Assembly (NCBI GenBank): GCA_031555315.1
Contig: JAVBUO010000004.1
Span: 1-64,000, forward strand
Origin: JAVBJV01 sp031555315
GTDB taxonomy: Bacteria > Pseudomonadota > Alphaproteobacteria > Acetobacterales > Acetobacteraceae
DNA: 64,000 nucleotides
Direction of reading: 5' to 3'
In this document: positions 53,236 to 62,508 of the stretch, in pieces
How positions within the stretch are numbered: position 1 is the stretch's first letter
Layout of the letters: the number at the start of each line of letters is the position of its first letter
Program-made: the position numbers and the translations under genes
The notes under the pieces: generated by a model
Told to the model about the DNA's origin: nothing
Seen by the model: the letters and a program-made list of their open reading frames with translations, nothing else
Databases searched by the model: none

Positions 53236-54473
53236 GCGAAGAACTCCCGCACGCGGATCAGTGCATCGGCCAGTGCGTCGATTTCGGCTGCGGTCGTATA
53301 GGCGGCAAAGGTCGCGCGCGCCGTGCCTTCCAGGCCGAAGCGATGCATCAGCGGTTCGGCGCAATGATGCCCCGCCCGCACCGCGATCCCCTGCCGGTCC
53401 AGCAGCGTCGCCACATCGTGCGGGTGCGCGCCGTCCAACGTGAACGAAACCACCCCGCCGCGATCCTGGGCGCGGCCCAGAATGTGAACGCCGTCGATCC
53501 GCCCGAGCCGCGTCAGGGCGTGTTCCGTCAGGCGGCTTTCATGTGCGGCGATCGCCTCGTAACCGAGGCCTTCGACGAAATCGATCGCGGCTTTCAGACC
53601 GATCCCTTCGATGATCGCCGGTGTCCCCGCTTCGAACTTGTGCGGCACCGCCGCCCAGGTCGAACGCTCGAACGACACCGAGGAGATCATGTCGCCGCCG
53701 CCCAGAAACGGCGGCATTTCCTCGAGCAGTTCACGCCGCGCCCACAACACGCCGATGCCGGTCGGGCCATACAGCTTGTGCCCGGTGAACACGTAAAAAT
53801 CCGCGTCCAGCGCCTGCACGTCCACACGCCGGTGCACAATGGCCTGCGAACCGTCGAACAGAACCTTCGCGCCAACCAGATGCGCCGCCTTCACGATGCG
53901 CTCCGCAGGCGTGTAGGTGCCAAGCACGTTCGACATATGGGTAATCGCCACCAACTTCACCTTGCCGTCGGCAAGCTGTGCCGTGAACGAGTCCCAATCC
54001 AGTTCCCCCGCCTCGGTCACCCGCGCCACGCGCAGTTCGATGCCGTGCGCGTCGCGCAGCATCTGCCAGGGGATAATGTTGGAGTGATGCTCCATTTCCG
54101 AGATCAGCACCGCATCACCCGGCTTCAACACGCCGCGCCCATACGAATGCGCAATCAGGTTGATACCCTCGGTCGAATTGCGCACGAACACGATTTCGCG
54201 CCGGTCGGCGGCATTCAGCAAACGGGCCGAGGCATCGCGCGCTTCTTCGTACGCCTCGGTCGCGCGCTCGCTCATCCAGTGGATGCCGCGATGGATGTTG
54301 GCGTAGGAGGTCTCCATCGCCCGCACCATCGCATCGATCACCATGCGCGGTTTCTGCGCCGAAGCACCGCTGTCCAGAAACACCAGCGGCTTGCCGTGCA
54401 CCGTCTGTGCCAGGATCGGAAATTCCCGGCGGATGGCGGCAATATCAAGCATGCGTGGCGCGATGTCGTTCAT
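53232..54473 (-). CDS. sufS: Cysteine desulfurase SufS
   Basis: A class II PLP-dependent cysteine desulfurase of 413 residues. The PLP lysine is in FTGHKLYGPTGIGVLW, the catalytic Cys in IAVRAGHHCAEPLM, and the start MLDIAAIRREFPILAQTVHG, VFVRNSTEGINLIAHSYG and ISEMEHHSNIIPWQM are typical. It supplies sulfur to SufU/SufBCD. ATG at 54473 overlaps the sufD stop in ATGA. Confidence 0.96.
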   Translation of the reverse strand: MNDIAPRMLDIAAIRREFPILAQTVHGKPLVFLDSGASAQKPRMVIDAMVRAMETSYANIHRGIHWMSERATEAYEEARDASARLLNAADRREIVFVRNSTEGINLIAHSYGRGVLKPGDAVLISEMEHHSNIIPWQMLRDAHGIELRVARVTEAGELDWDSFTAQLADGKVKLVAITHMSNVLGTYTPAERIVKAAHLVGAKVLFDGSQAIVHRRVDVQALDADFYVFTGHKLYGPTGIGVLWARRELLEEMPPFLGGGDMISSVSFERSTWAAVPHKFEAGTPAIIEGIGLKAAIDFVEGLGYEAIAAHESRLTEHALTRLGRIDGVHILGRAQDRGGVVSFTLDGAHPHDVATLLDRQGIAVRAGHHCAEPLMHRFGLEGTARATFAAYTTAAEIDALADALIRVREFFA

Positions 54474-55729
54474 GCGGCCCGACGCTCCCAGCGTTCGCTC
54501 AGGGCATGATCCAGAACGGCCCTGATCGCATCGTCCTTCACTTCGTCCAAAGCTTCGGTCAGAAAGGCACGAATCAGCATGGTACGGGCTTCTTCCGCCG
54601 GAACGCCGCGGCTGCGCAGATAGAACATCTGTTCGGCATCCAGCTCGCCAACCGTCGCGCCGTGGCTGCACTTCACGTCGTCGGCATAGATTTCCAACTG
54701 CGGTTTGCTGTCGATCTCGGCTTCGGGACTGAGCAGCAGCGCCTGGTTCATCTGATAACCGTCGGTCTTCTGGGCGACGCGGGCAACCTCGATCTTGCCC
54801 TGAAACACGCCGTGCGCCTGCCCGCCCAGCACGTTCTTCACCGTCTGACGCGAGGCACAGTCCGGCGCATTGTGGCAGACGATGGTGGTGATGTCGCCAT
54901 GCTGCTGCCCCCCCAGAATCTGCGCGCCGTTCAGATGCGCGATCGATTCCGGCCCCATCATGCGCATCCGCACCTCGGTGCGCGACAGACGCGCGCCGAG
55001 ATTCAGGGTGAAGAAATCGTACGTGGCCTTGCTGCCCACCTGCCCCAGCACCGTCGCCAGATGGAATGCCGCTTCCGCATCCTGCTGCAGACGCACATGC
55101 GTGAAGTGCCCGCCATCCTCGACCTTTGCCTCGAACACCGGATTATGCAGATACACACCACGCCCGATCGACACATCCAGCAGCGTCAGGCGTGCGCCGG
55201 CCGCCACACGAATACGATGGCGCGGATGAAAATCCACGGCGTGCCCGGCGGCATCGGTGCCGAGCGAGATCAGCATCAGCGTGCCTGCATCACCCAGAAC
55301 GTCGATCTGCGCACCGTCCTGGTTCAGCATCGCGTTCAACGCAACGACCGGCGCATCTTGCGGGATTTCGATACTCGAAGAGTGTGCTGTAGATTCAGCG
55401 ACCTTAAGCAAGGCCGAGCTTTTCACCGTAGACAGAACGTCGTTCAGACGTCCGTTCACATAGACCAGCCTCGGCACATTCAGTTCCGGCGCACGCCGCA
55501 GTAACGCGGCGCCATCGGCCAGCGGCGTTAGCGGCTCGTGAAATGTGGTGTCGGTCAGCGCGCGCAGATTGGTGTAGCGCCATGCTTCCTGGCGCACATG
55601 CGGCAGACCCAGCGCACGGAAAAGAAGGGCGGCTTCCTCGCGCGCCCCGGCATCGCCGGGCAACTGTTTTTTCAGCCCTTCGAAGCGGGCCAGAAACACT
55701 TCGGTCAGAGAGGCAAGCCGGGCGTTCAT
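54470..55729 (-). CDS. sufD: Fe-S assembly protein SufD
   Basis: A 419-residue beta-helix protein that joins SufB and SufC in the scaffold complex. Conserved elements are RQEAWRYTNLRALTDTTFHE near the start, SRTEVRMRMMGPESIAHLNG, CHNAPDCASRQTVKNVLGG, AHGVFQGKIEVARVAQKTDG and KCSHGATVGELDAEQMFYLR. It is coupled by overlaps to both sufC and sufS. Confidence 0.95.
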   Translation of the reverse strand: MNARLASLTEVFLARFEGLKKQLPGDAGAREEAALLFRALGLPHVRQEAWRYTNLRALTDTTFHEPLTPLADGAALLRRAPELNVPRLVYVNGRLNDVLSTVKSSALLKVAESTAHSSSIEIPQDAPVVALNAMLNQDGAQIDVLGDAGTLMLISLGTDAAGHAVDFHPRHRIRVAAGARLTLLDVSIGRGVYLHNPVFEAKVEDGGHFTHVRLQQDAEAAFHLATVLGQVGSKATYDFFTLNLGARLSRTEVRMRMMGPESIAHLNGAQILGGQQHGDITTIVCHNAPDCASRQTVKNVLGGQAHGVFQGKIEVARVAQKTDGYQMNQALLLSPEAEIDSKPQLEIYADDVKCSHGATVGELDAEQMFYLRSRGVPAEEARTMLIRAFLTEALDEVKDDAIRAVLDHALSERWERRAA

Positions 55730-56475
55730 GCGGCCGCGTCCATCAGGCCGGCATAGCCATTGGCTTCCAGCTCGCGCGCCAGATCCGGGCCGCCGCTGCG
55801 CACGATACGGCCATCGACCATCACGTGCACGATGTCCGGCACGATATGGTCCAGCAGGCGCTGGTAATGCGTGATCACCACCGCCGAGAAATCTGGGCCA
55901 CGCAGCGCGTTCACGCCTTCACCAACGATGCGCAGCGCATCGATGTCCAGACCGCTGTCCGTTTCGTCGAGGATGGCGATGGTCGGACGCAGAATCGCCA
56001 TCTGCAGAATCTCGTTGCGCTTCTTCTCACCGCCCGAAAAGCCGACATTCACATTGCGCTTCAACATATCATCCGGCATCGCCAGACGTTTCATTTCCGC
56101 GCGCGCCATTTTCAGGAACTGCACCGCGTCCACTTCGGCCTCGCCGCGCGCCTTGCGCTGCGCGTTCAGCGCCGTACGCATGAAATTCGCGTTGCCGACG
56201 CCGGGCAGTTCCACCGGATACTGAAACGCCAGGAACATACCGACAGCAGCGCGTTCTTCCGGTTCCATTTCCAGCAGGTTCTTGCCGTTATATGTGGCGG
56301 TGCCGCCTGTCACGTCGTAACCGTCGCGCCCCGACAGCACGTAGGACAGCGTGGATTTCCCCGCCCCGTTCGGCCCCATGACCGCGTGTACTTCACCGGG
56401 ACGCACCGTCAGGTTCACGCCCTTGAGGATCTGCTTGTCGCCGATACCGGCAGTCAGGCCTGCGATTTCCAGCAT
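55726..56475 (-). CDS. sufC: Fe-S assembly ATPase SufC
   Basis: A 249-residue ABC-type ATPase. It has Walker A AVMGPNGAGKSTLSYVLSG, the Q-loop FLAFQYPVELPGVG, the signature VGFSGGEKKRNEILQMAI, Walker B ILDETDSGLDIDAL and the H-loop VVITHYQRLL. It drives the SufB-SufD scaffold. It follows sufB by 15 bases and overlaps sufD by four. Confidence 0.97.
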   Translation of the reverse strand: MLEIAGLTAGIGDKQILKGVNLTVRPGEVHAVMGPNGAGKSTLSYVLSGRDGYDVTGGTATYNGKNLLEMEPEERAAVGMFLAFQYPVELPGVGNANFMRTALNAQRKARGEAEVDAVQFLKMARAEMKRLAMPDDMLKRNVNVGFSGGEKKRNEILQMAILRPTIAILDETDSGLDIDALRIVGEGVNALRGPDFSAVVITHYQRLLDHIVPDIVHVMVDGRIVRSGGPDLARELEANGYAGLMDAAA

Positions 56476-56490
56476 GCGAATGGCTCCCTT

Positions 56491-57954
56491 TTACCCGACC
56501 GAGCCTTCCAGGCTTACGGCAAGAAGTTTTTGCGCCTCGACGGCGAATTCCATAGGCAGTTCCGCCAGCACTTCGCGGCAGAATCCATTGACGATCAGTC
56601 CGACCGCATCTTCCTGCGTCATGCCACGCTGGCGGCAATAGAACAGCTGGTCGTCGGCGATCCGGCTCGTCGTCGCTTCGTGTTCGACCTTGGCGGTCGG
56701 GTTGCGGCTTTCGATATAGGGCACGGTATGCGCGCCGCAGGTCTGCCCGATCAGCAGACTGTCGCACTGCGTGAAGTTCCGTGCGTTCTCGGCCTTCGGC
56801 AGGATGCGCACCAAACCGCGATAGGTGTTGTTCGACCGGCCCGCCGAAATCCCCTTCGAGACGATGGTGGATTTCGTGTTCTTACCGATATGGATCATCT
56901 TGGTGCCGGTATCGGCCTGCTGGCGATTGTTGGTCACCGCAACGCTGTAAAACTCGCCGACCGAGCCTTCGCCCTGCAGAATGCAGGACGGGTATTTCCA
57001 GGTGATCGCCGATCCGGTCTCTACCTGCGTCCACGAGATCTTCGAGCGCGCACCACGACAGGCGCCGCGTTTGGTCACGAAGTTGTAGATCCCGCCCTTG
57101 CCGTCCGCATCGCCCGGATACCAGTTCTGCACCGTGCTGTATTTGATCGTCGCGTCGGCCATGGCGACCAGTTCGACGACGGCGGCGTGCAACTGGTTTT
57201 CGTCGCGCTGCGGCGCGGTACAGCCTTCCAGATACGAGACGTGACTACCCTCTTCCGCGATGATCAGCGTACGTTCGAACTGCCCCGTATTGCGCGCGTT
57301 GATGCGGAAATACGTCGACAGCTCCATCGGACAGCGCACCCCCTTCGGGATGAACACGAACGACCCGTCGGTGAACACCGCGCTGTTCAAGGCTGAAAAA
57401 TAATTATCGCCGATCGGCACCACCGATCCCAGGTATTTCCGCACCAGTTCCGGATGCTCGCGCACCGCTTCGCTGATCGGGCAAAAGATCACCCCGGCCT
57501 TGGCCAGCGTTTCGCGAAACGTTGTCGCCACCGATACGCTGTCGAACACCGCGTCCACCGCCACTCCCTCGACACCGGCCAGCGTGGCCCGTTCGGACAG
57601 CGGAATACCCAGTTTTTCGTAAGTTTTCAGCAGTTCGGGGTCGACCTCGTCCAGGCTCTTCGGTCCCGGCATCCTCTTCGGCGCGGCGTAGTAATAGATG
57701 TCCTGATAGTCGATCGGCGGGTGCGACAGCATCGCCCAGTCGGGCTCTTCCATCGTCTTCCAGGCGCTGTACGCCTTCAGCCGCCATTCCAGCAGCCATT
57801 CGGGTTCCTGCTTCTTGGCCGAGATCAGACGGATCGTGTCCTCGGACAGGCCCTTGGGGGCATATTCCATCTCGATCTCGGTCTCGAACCCCCATTTATA
57901 GCCCGAGCCGGTCACCGCCTGAACGGTATCGATGGTTTCGTTCGTGCCGACCAT
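56491..57954 (-). CDS. sufB: Fe-S scaffold protein SufB
   Basis: A 487-residue scaffold subunit. Conserved parts include GFETEIEMEYAPKGLSEDTI, IFCPISEAVREHPELVRKYL, AEEGSHVSYLEGCTAPQRDE, CRGARSKISWTQVETGSAIT, KWKYPSCILQGEGSVGE-like text and HEATTSRIADDQLFYCRQRG (conserved His and Cys near the end). ATG at 57954 starts the protein and lies five bases after the regulator's stop; the longer open frame is a shadow. Confidence 0.96.
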   Translation of the reverse strand: MVGTNETIDTVQAVTGSGYKWGFETEIEMEYAPKGLSEDTIRLISAKKQEPEWLLEWRLKAYSAWKTMEEPDWAMLSHPPIDYQDIYYYAAPKRMPGPKSLDEVDPELLKTYEKLGIPLSERATLAGVEGVAVDAVFDSVSVATTFRETLAKAGVIFCPISEAVREHPELVRKYLGSVVPIGDNYFSALNSAVFTDGSFVFIPKGVRCPMELSTYFRINARNTGQFERTLIIAEEGSHVSYLEGCTAPQRDENQLHAAVVELVAMADATIKYSTVQNWYPGDADGKGGIYNFVTKRGACRGARSKISWTQVETGSAITWKYPSCILQGEGSVGEFYSVAVTNNRQQADTGTKMIHIGKNTKSTIVSKGISAGRSNNTYRGLVRILPKAENARNFTQCDSLLIGQTCGAHTVPYIESRNPTAKVEHEATTSRIADDQLFYCRQRGMTQEDAVGLIVNGFCREVLAELPMEFAVEAQKLLAVSLEGSVG

Positions 57955-57959
57955 ATCGC

Positions 57960-58412
57960 TTACTCCGCAACCACGACCGGTGCGACGGGCACCCGAAAAG
58001 CACTCGGCACCGATGCCACTTCCATGTCTTCGAGCGTGATACGGGCCAGCGCACCACGGATCGCATCGTTCACCGGGTCCCAGCGGCCACGCATCGGGCA
58101 GGTGTTTTCGGCGTCGCAGCATCCTATGGCACCGTCCACGCAAGCCGTCAGGGCGATCGGTCCTTCCAGCGCGACGATCACGTCCGAGATCGGAATTGCC
58201 GCCAGCGGCCGGGCCAGCCGATAGCCGCCCCGCGCGCCGCGCTGGGACAGCACCAGCCCGCCCTGGGTCATCGCCTTCAGCACCTTGGCGACCGTCGGTT
58301 CAGGGATGCCGGTAACCGCCGCGATCCCCGGCGACGTCTCGGTCGTCTGGGTCCGCGCCAGCCGCGCGAGCACCACCACCGCGTAGTCGGTCAATTTCGA
58401 CAGTCTCAACAC
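57960..58412 (-). CDS. Rrf2-family SUF regulator (IscR-like)
   Basis: A 150-residue Fe-S-sensing repressor and the first gene of the suf operon. The winged helix reads LRLSKLTDYAVVVLARLART, GIPEPTVAKVLKAMTQGGLV and LSQRGARGGYRLARPL. Cluster Cys residues are in CVDGAIGCCDAENTCPMRG. This spacing resembles the SUF-system regulator group rather than classical IscR. GTG at 58412 (eight bases after ggag) is preferred to GTG at 58421. A perfect palindrome lies 35 bases upstream, so autorepression is likely. Confidence 0.92.
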   Translation of the reverse strand: MLRLSKLTDYAVVVLARLARTQTTETSPGIAAVTGIPEPTVAKVLKAMTQGGLVLSQRGARGGYRLARPLAAIPISDVIVALEGPIALTACVDGAIGCCDAENTCPMRGRWDPVNDAIRGALARITLEDMEVASVPSAFRVPVAPVVVAE

Positions 58413-58446
58413 CCGGATCACTCCAATTGCGAACAGTTCTCAATTA

Positions 58447-58461
58447 GGACTAACTTAGTCC
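58447..58461. promoter_or_regulatory. Palindromic operator of the suf operon
   Basis: The 15-base sequence ggactaa-c-ttagtcc has perfect 7-base arms and lies 35 bases upstream of the regulator's start codon. Position and symmetry fit an IscR/SufR-type Rrf2 operator overlapping the promoter. Confidence 0.75.
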
Positions 58462-58640
58462 AGATTAGGAATTGGGACATCGCGCTCCCAACGTCAAGCA
58501 CCTTCAGCGGCATCAGTGAAAAATAGCCTTCAGCGTGACAGATGAACGCTACAGAGGGGTTCACAGCCCGGCTCTTCGCCCCTAACGTCGTGTATCTTGG
58601 TCGAAATTCTGATCGTCCTGATCTTATTCGGAGAAATGGA

Positions 58641-59546
58641 ATGCTAAAAGATAAAGTTGCGGTTGTTACCGGTGCGGGTGGCGGTATCGGCCGTGAAATT
58701 GCCGTCGCCATGGCGAAGGCCGGTGCCAAAATCATCATCAACGACATCGGCGTCGATCTCAGCGGTCAGGGCGGTTCGGCGTCTCCGGCACAGCAAACCA
58801 AGCAAATCATCGAACAGCACGGCGGTCAGGCGACGATCAACACCGACAGCGTGTCCGACTGGGCCTCGGCGCAGAAGATCATCCAGTGTGCGCTGGATTC
58901 GTTCGGGCGTATCGACGTCGTGGTCAACAACGCCGGCATCCTGCGCGACCAGATCTTCCACAAGATGTCGCCGGAAGAATGGATGGCGGTCATCAACGTG
59001 CATTTGAACGGTTCGTTCTTCGTCTCGCGCGCCGCGGCGGAAAAATTCCGGGCGCAAAACTCGGGCGCATTCGTGCACATGACGTCGACCTCGGGCCTGA
59101 TCGGCAATTTCGGGCAGGCCAACTATGCGGCGGCGAAGCTCGGCATTACCGCGCTGTCGAAGTCGATCGCGCTCGACATGAGCCGCTTCGGCGTGCGTTC
59201 GAACTGCATCGCGCCGTTCGCGTGGAGCCGCATGACCAGCTCGATCCCCGCGGAAACTCCGGAACAGAAGGCGCGCGTCGCCAAGCTGCAGCAGATGACG
59301 CCGGACAAGAACGCGCCGTTGGCGGTGTTCCTTGCCTCTGACGCTGCAAAGGACGTGAGCGGCCAGGTGTTTGCCACGCGTAACAACGAAGTGTTCGTGT
59401 TCAACCAGTGCCGCCCGGTGCGCGGCGTGCATAACGCCGAAGGCTGGACGCCGGAAAAGATCGCCGAGATCGCCTATCCGGCCATGAAGGCCAGCATGAT
59501 GCCGCTGGACCGTTCGCCGGACGTCTTCGCCTGGGATCCGATCTAA
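58641..59546 (+). CDS. Short-chain dehydrogenase, multifunctional-enzyme type
   Basis: A 301-residue SDR. The cofactor motif is VAVVTGAGGGIGREIAVAMA, followed by DVVVNNAGILRDQIFHKM, catalytic Ser and Tyr-Lys in HMTSTSGLIGNFGQANYAAA and KLGITALSKSIALDM. The segment IINDIGVDLSGQGGSASPAQ and the extended C-terminus resemble the 3-hydroxyacyl-CoA dehydrogenase part of peroxisomal multifunctional enzymes. A gagaa site precedes the ATG. It could act on acyl-CoA or sterol-like substrates. Confidence 0.9.
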   Translation: MLKDKVAVVTGAGGGIGREIAVAMAKAGAKIIINDIGVDLSGQGGSASPAQQTKQIIEQHGGQATINTDSVSDWASAQKIIQCALDSFGRIDVVVNNAGILRDQIFHKMSPEEWMAVINVHLNGSFFVSRAAAEKFRAQNSGAFVHMTSTSGLIGNFGQANYAAAKLGITALSKSIALDMSRFGVRSNCIAPFAWSRMTSSIPAETPEQKARVAKLQQMTPDKNAPLAVFLASDAAKDVSGQVFATRNNEVFVFNQCRPVRGVHNAEGWTPEKIAEIAYPAMKASMMPLDRSPDVFAWDPI

Positions 59547-59555
59547 AAAATCCAC

Positions 59556-59590
59556 AAACTGCCGGAGCTCTGCTCCGGCAGTTTCGTTTT
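59556..59590. terminator. Bidirectional terminator
   Basis: A perfect 13-bp stem (aaactgccggagc / gctccggcagttt) with a 3-base loop is followed by cgtttt. It lies between the stops of two convergent genes (59546 and 59598) and can serve both. Confidence 0.85.
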
Positions 59591-59597
59591 ATAAACC

Positions 59598-60665
59598 TTA
59601 GCTCAGCAGAAACGGCACGCCGGCACGTTCGGCAATCGCCTGCACCTTCGCCAGCAGCCCCGGCCCCACTGGGATGCCCGTTTGCAGGCGTGCCGCTGCC
59701 GCAATGCGTTCCGGATCGCCCGGCACCATGACGGGGCGGGCCGGATCGATCGGCGCCGTGGCGCGCAGATCGGCGCAGAAATCATGCACAACCTGCTGAA
59801 ATTCAAATTTATCCCGGAACACACCCGGATTGATCGCCATGAAGAAATGGCCGATGTCCATATGCCCGGGACGGCGGTCCCGCTCGGGCGTGTCCGAGAT
59901 CAGCGCGCCGGACAGACCTGCCGCCAGAATCTGCACCATGGCCGCCAGACCATATCCCTTGTGCGATGCCCCGTCCGGCGAACCGCCCAGGGTAGTGATG
60001 AACCCGCCGCCATTGGCACACCCCCATTTCGGATCGGTCGACGGCTGCGCCTCGCCGTCCAGCACCCAGCCGGGCGGGCATTCGGTGCCCTCGTTCAGCC
60101 TGTTGCGCACGCGGCCCTGCGCGATGGTCGTGGTGGCCATGTCCAGCACGAAAGGCTCGTCGGTTCCGGTCGGCGCGGCGAATGCCCAGGGGTCGGTGCC
60201 GAATTTCGCCTGCTTGCCGAACGTCGGCGTGGCACAGCGGTTCGAGGTCGTGGTGCAGCACATGCCGATCATCCCGTGTGCCGTCGCCATCCGCACATAC
60301 CACTGCATCGCGCCGTGATGAGCGGAGTTGCGCACCGCCACCGCCCCCATGCCGTGCACGTCCGCCTTGCGGATCGCCAGATTCATCGCAAACACGCTGG
60401 GCACATAGCCAAGCCCGGCATGCGCATCGACCAGCGCCGTCACCGCGTTCTCGCGCACGATTTCGGGCTCGGCGTTCAAGGTCACCCGCCCGTCCCGCCA
60501 CAGCTCCTCATACACGGTCAGCATCGACAGACCGTGACTGTCGATGGCGCGCAGGTCGGCATCGGCCATGATCTCGGCGGTGATGCCGGCCTTGCCGGTC
60601 TCCATGCCCCACGCTTCGAGAATGCTTCGGATCTGCTGGCGATGAATGGTAAAAGATGCTGGCAT
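59598..60665 (-). CDS. Malate/L-lactate dehydrogenase-family oxidoreductase
   Basis: A 355-residue member of the Ldh2/YlbC/ureidoglycolate dehydrogenase family, NAD(P)-dependent. It has ADADLRAIDSHGLSMLTVYE, the catalytic His in VRNSAHHGAMQWYVRMA, GMCCTTTSNRCATPTFGKQA, FVLDMATTTIAQGRVRN and SHKGYGLAAMVQILAAGLSG. ATG at 60665 follows a ggggag site. The substrate (malate, sulfolactate, ureidoglycolate or other) cannot be chosen. It is divergent from the NUDIX gene with 59 bases between. Confidence 0.9.
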   Translation of the reverse strand: MPASFTIHRQQIRSILEAWGMETGKAGITAEIMADADLRAIDSHGLSMLTVYEELWRDGRVTLNAEPEIVRENAVTALVDAHAGLGYVPSVFAMNLAIRKADVHGMGAVAVRNSAHHGAMQWYVRMATAHGMIGMCCTTTSNRCATPTFGKQAKFGTDPWAFAAPTGTDEPFVLDMATTTIAQGRVRNRLNEGTECPPGWVLDGEAQPSTDPKWGCANGGGFITTLGGSPDGASHKGYGLAAMVQILAAGLSGALISDTPERDRRPGHMDIGHFFMAINPGVFRDKFEFQQVVHDFCADLRATAPIDPARPVMVPGDPERIAAAARLQTGIPVGPGLLAKVQAIAERAGVPFLLS

Positions 60666-60724
60666 GTGACGCTCCCCTTTTGTTCGAGACTTGCGCGCCG
60701 GACGACTTCGGGCAAGCATGCGGT

Positions 60725-61351
60725 ATGTCCAATGAAGAGAAAAAAGAACCGCCCGTTCCACGTCATGCTGCATCCCTGATCCTGCTGCGCGAAACCGCGC
60801 GTGGCGCAGAGGTGCTGATGGGGATGCGCGGCGCGAAGGCCGCTTTTATGCCCAGCCGTCTGGTTTTCCCCGGCGGCCGTGTTGACGAGGGAGACGAAAA
60901 CCTGCCCGTTGCGCACGAAATTCCCGCCGTGACCGAGGCACATCTCACCAAGGCGGCGGAGCCCACGTTGGTGCGCGCCCTGCCGCGCACCGCGGTGCGC
61001 GAGCTCGAGGAGGAAACCGGTCTGACCCTCGGTCATCCGGCCGATCTGTCGACGCTGGCCTATCTGTGCCGCGCGGTCACGCCGCCGGATCACGCGATTC
61101 GCTTCAACGCGCGTTTTCTGGTGGCGCCCGGCGATGCCGCCGGCGGCGTGCTGGAAGGCTCGGGCGAACTCGAGGGCCTGCGCTGGTTCAGCGTCGAGGA
61201 AGCGCTGCGCTGGGATCTGGCCCGCATCACCCGCAATGTGATGGAAGAACTGCTGCTCTGGCGCGCTCTGTCCGATGCCGAGCGTAACGCACCGCGCCAG
61301 ACCCCGTTCTACAACACCTATGGCAGCACCCGCGCCCGCCAGTGGGAATGA
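60725..61351 (+). CDS. NUDIX hydrolase
   Basis: A 208-residue NUDIX protein of the longer NUDT19/acyl-CoA-like branch. The Nudix box is split: FPGGRVDEGDENLPVAHEIP and, after an insertion, LPRTAVRELEEETGLTLG. Other parts are SLILLRETARGAEVLMGMRG at the start and ITRNVMEELLLWRAL. It would hydrolyse a nucleoside diphosphate linked to another group; the substrate is unknown. It precedes a TenA-like gene by 56 bases on the same strand. Confidence 0.88.
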   Translation: MSNEEKKEPPVPRHAASLILLRETARGAEVLMGMRGAKAAFMPSRLVFPGGRVDEGDENLPVAHEIPAVTEAHLTKAAEPTLVRALPRTAVRELEEETGLTLGHPADLSTLAYLCRAVTPPDHAIRFNARFLVAPGDAAGGVLEGSGELEGLRWFSVEEALRWDLARITRNVMEELLLWRALSDAERNAPRQTPFYNTYGSTRARQWE

Positions 61352-61407
61352 AGAATCCGCGCCAGCGAATCGCGGTTGCACACATCGAATCGACAGGACC
61401 CCAGAAC

Positions 61408-62046
61408 ATGAGCATGGCTTTTTCCAGCGTGCTGCGCCGCGCCAGCGAACCGGTCTGGACGCAGGCCGTAGAACATCGCTTCGTTTCCGAACTGTTTACC
61501 GGCACGGTTTCCAACGCGGTCATGAGCCGCTACCTCATCCAGGATCATCGCTTTCTCGACAGTTTCCTGACCCTGCTCGGTGCCGCGATCGCCTCCTCCG
61601 ACAGTTTCGAGGCACGGCTGCGGTTCGGCCGCTTCACCGGCATGGTATCGGGCGAGGAAAACACCTATTTCCTGCGCGCCTTCCAGACGCTCGGCGTCAC
61701 GGAACGCCAGCGCGCCGAGGCGCCCGACACCGAACCGACCGCAGGTTTCAAGGCGATCATGCGCGAAGCGGCAGAGACCCGGTCCTATGCCGCGGTGCTT
61801 GCCGTGCTGAACGTCGCCGAAGGACTATACCTCGACTGGGCGTCGCGCGCGCCGCGCCCTCTGCCATCTTCTTTCGTGCATGCCGAATGGATCACCCTGC
61901 ACGACAATCCGGACTTCCGCGCCTTCGTCGCCTTTCTGCGCGCCGAGCTCGACCGTGTCGGCCCGGGTGAAGAAAAAATCGCCCGGGATTTCTTCGTGCG
62001 CGCCGTGGCGCTCGAGCTTGCTTTCTTCGACGCCGCCTATGCCTGA
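61408..62046 (+). CDS. TenA-family protein
   Basis: A 212-residue helical protein of the TenA/thiaminase II superfamily. It contains EHRFVSELFTGTVSNAVMSR, YLIQDHRFLDSFLTLLGAAI, GEENTYFLRAF and NVAEGLYLDWASR. No Cys occurs anywhere, so it lacks the catalytic Cys of TenA_C thiaminases and would belong to the TenA_E type or a non-thiamine role. The start is ATG at 61408. The 3' end overlaps the convergent ratA gene by 10 bases. Confidence 0.85.
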   Translation: MSMAFSSVLRRASEPVWTQAVEHRFVSELFTGTVSNAVMSRYLIQDHRFLDSFLTLLGAAIASSDSFEARLRFGRFTGMVSGEENTYFLRAFQTLGVTERQRAEAPDTEPTAGFKAIMREAAETRSYAAVLAVLNVAEGLYLDWASRAPRPLPSSFVHAEWITLHDNPDFRAFVAFLRAELDRVGPGEEKIARDFFVRAVALELAFFDAAYA

Positions 62047-62498
62047 GGCGGGGGGATGGTCTTCGGCGCCGTCCGGTACACGCTGGCTGCACGCTTCAGA
62101 AATGCATTCACCATCAGGCGCACTGCTTCGTTGAACACTACGCCGATCGCGGCCTGCAGAAGACGACTCCGAAACTCGAAATCGACAAAGAAATCCACCT
62201 CGCACCCCTGCGGGTGCGGCTGGAATTTCCAGTGGTTGTTCAGGTAGCGGAAAGGTCCGTTCTCGTAGCGCACATGCACCAGATGCGGGCGTTCCAGCGT
62301 CACGCGGCTGGTGAAGGTCTCGCGGAACGGGCCGAAGCCGATGGTCAGATCGGCCAGCAGTTCGGTCTCGGTCTTCGAGCGCATCCGCGCCGCCGCGCAC
62401 CACGGCAGGAATTGCGGATATTTGCCGACATCGGCAACCAGATCGAACAATTGTTCAGGCGTGAAGCTTACAACGCGCTTTTCTGCATGGGTCGGCAT
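62037..62498 (-). CDS. ratA: RatA/COQ10-type START-like protein
   Basis: A 153-residue SRPBCC protein. It starts MPTHAEKRVVSFTPEQLFDL and has DVGKYPQFLPWCAAARM, LTIGFGPFRETFTSRVTLER and HPQGCEVDFFVDFEFRSRLL. Homologues bind ubiquinone (Coq10-like); E. coli RatA was reported as a ribosome-association toxin, though this role is debated. Next to lipA is a common alphaproteobacterial place. The lipA stop lies 10 bases upstream. Confidence 0.9.
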   Translation of the reverse strand: MPTHAEKRVVSFTPEQLFDLVADVGKYPQFLPWCAAARMRSKTETELLADLTIGFGPFRETFTSRVTLERPHLVHVRYENGPFRYLNNHWKFQPHPQGCEVDFFVDFEFRSRLLQAAIGVVFNEAVRLMVNAFLKRAASVYRTAPKTIPPPQA

Positions 62499-62508
62499 CC
62501 GGAAAAAC

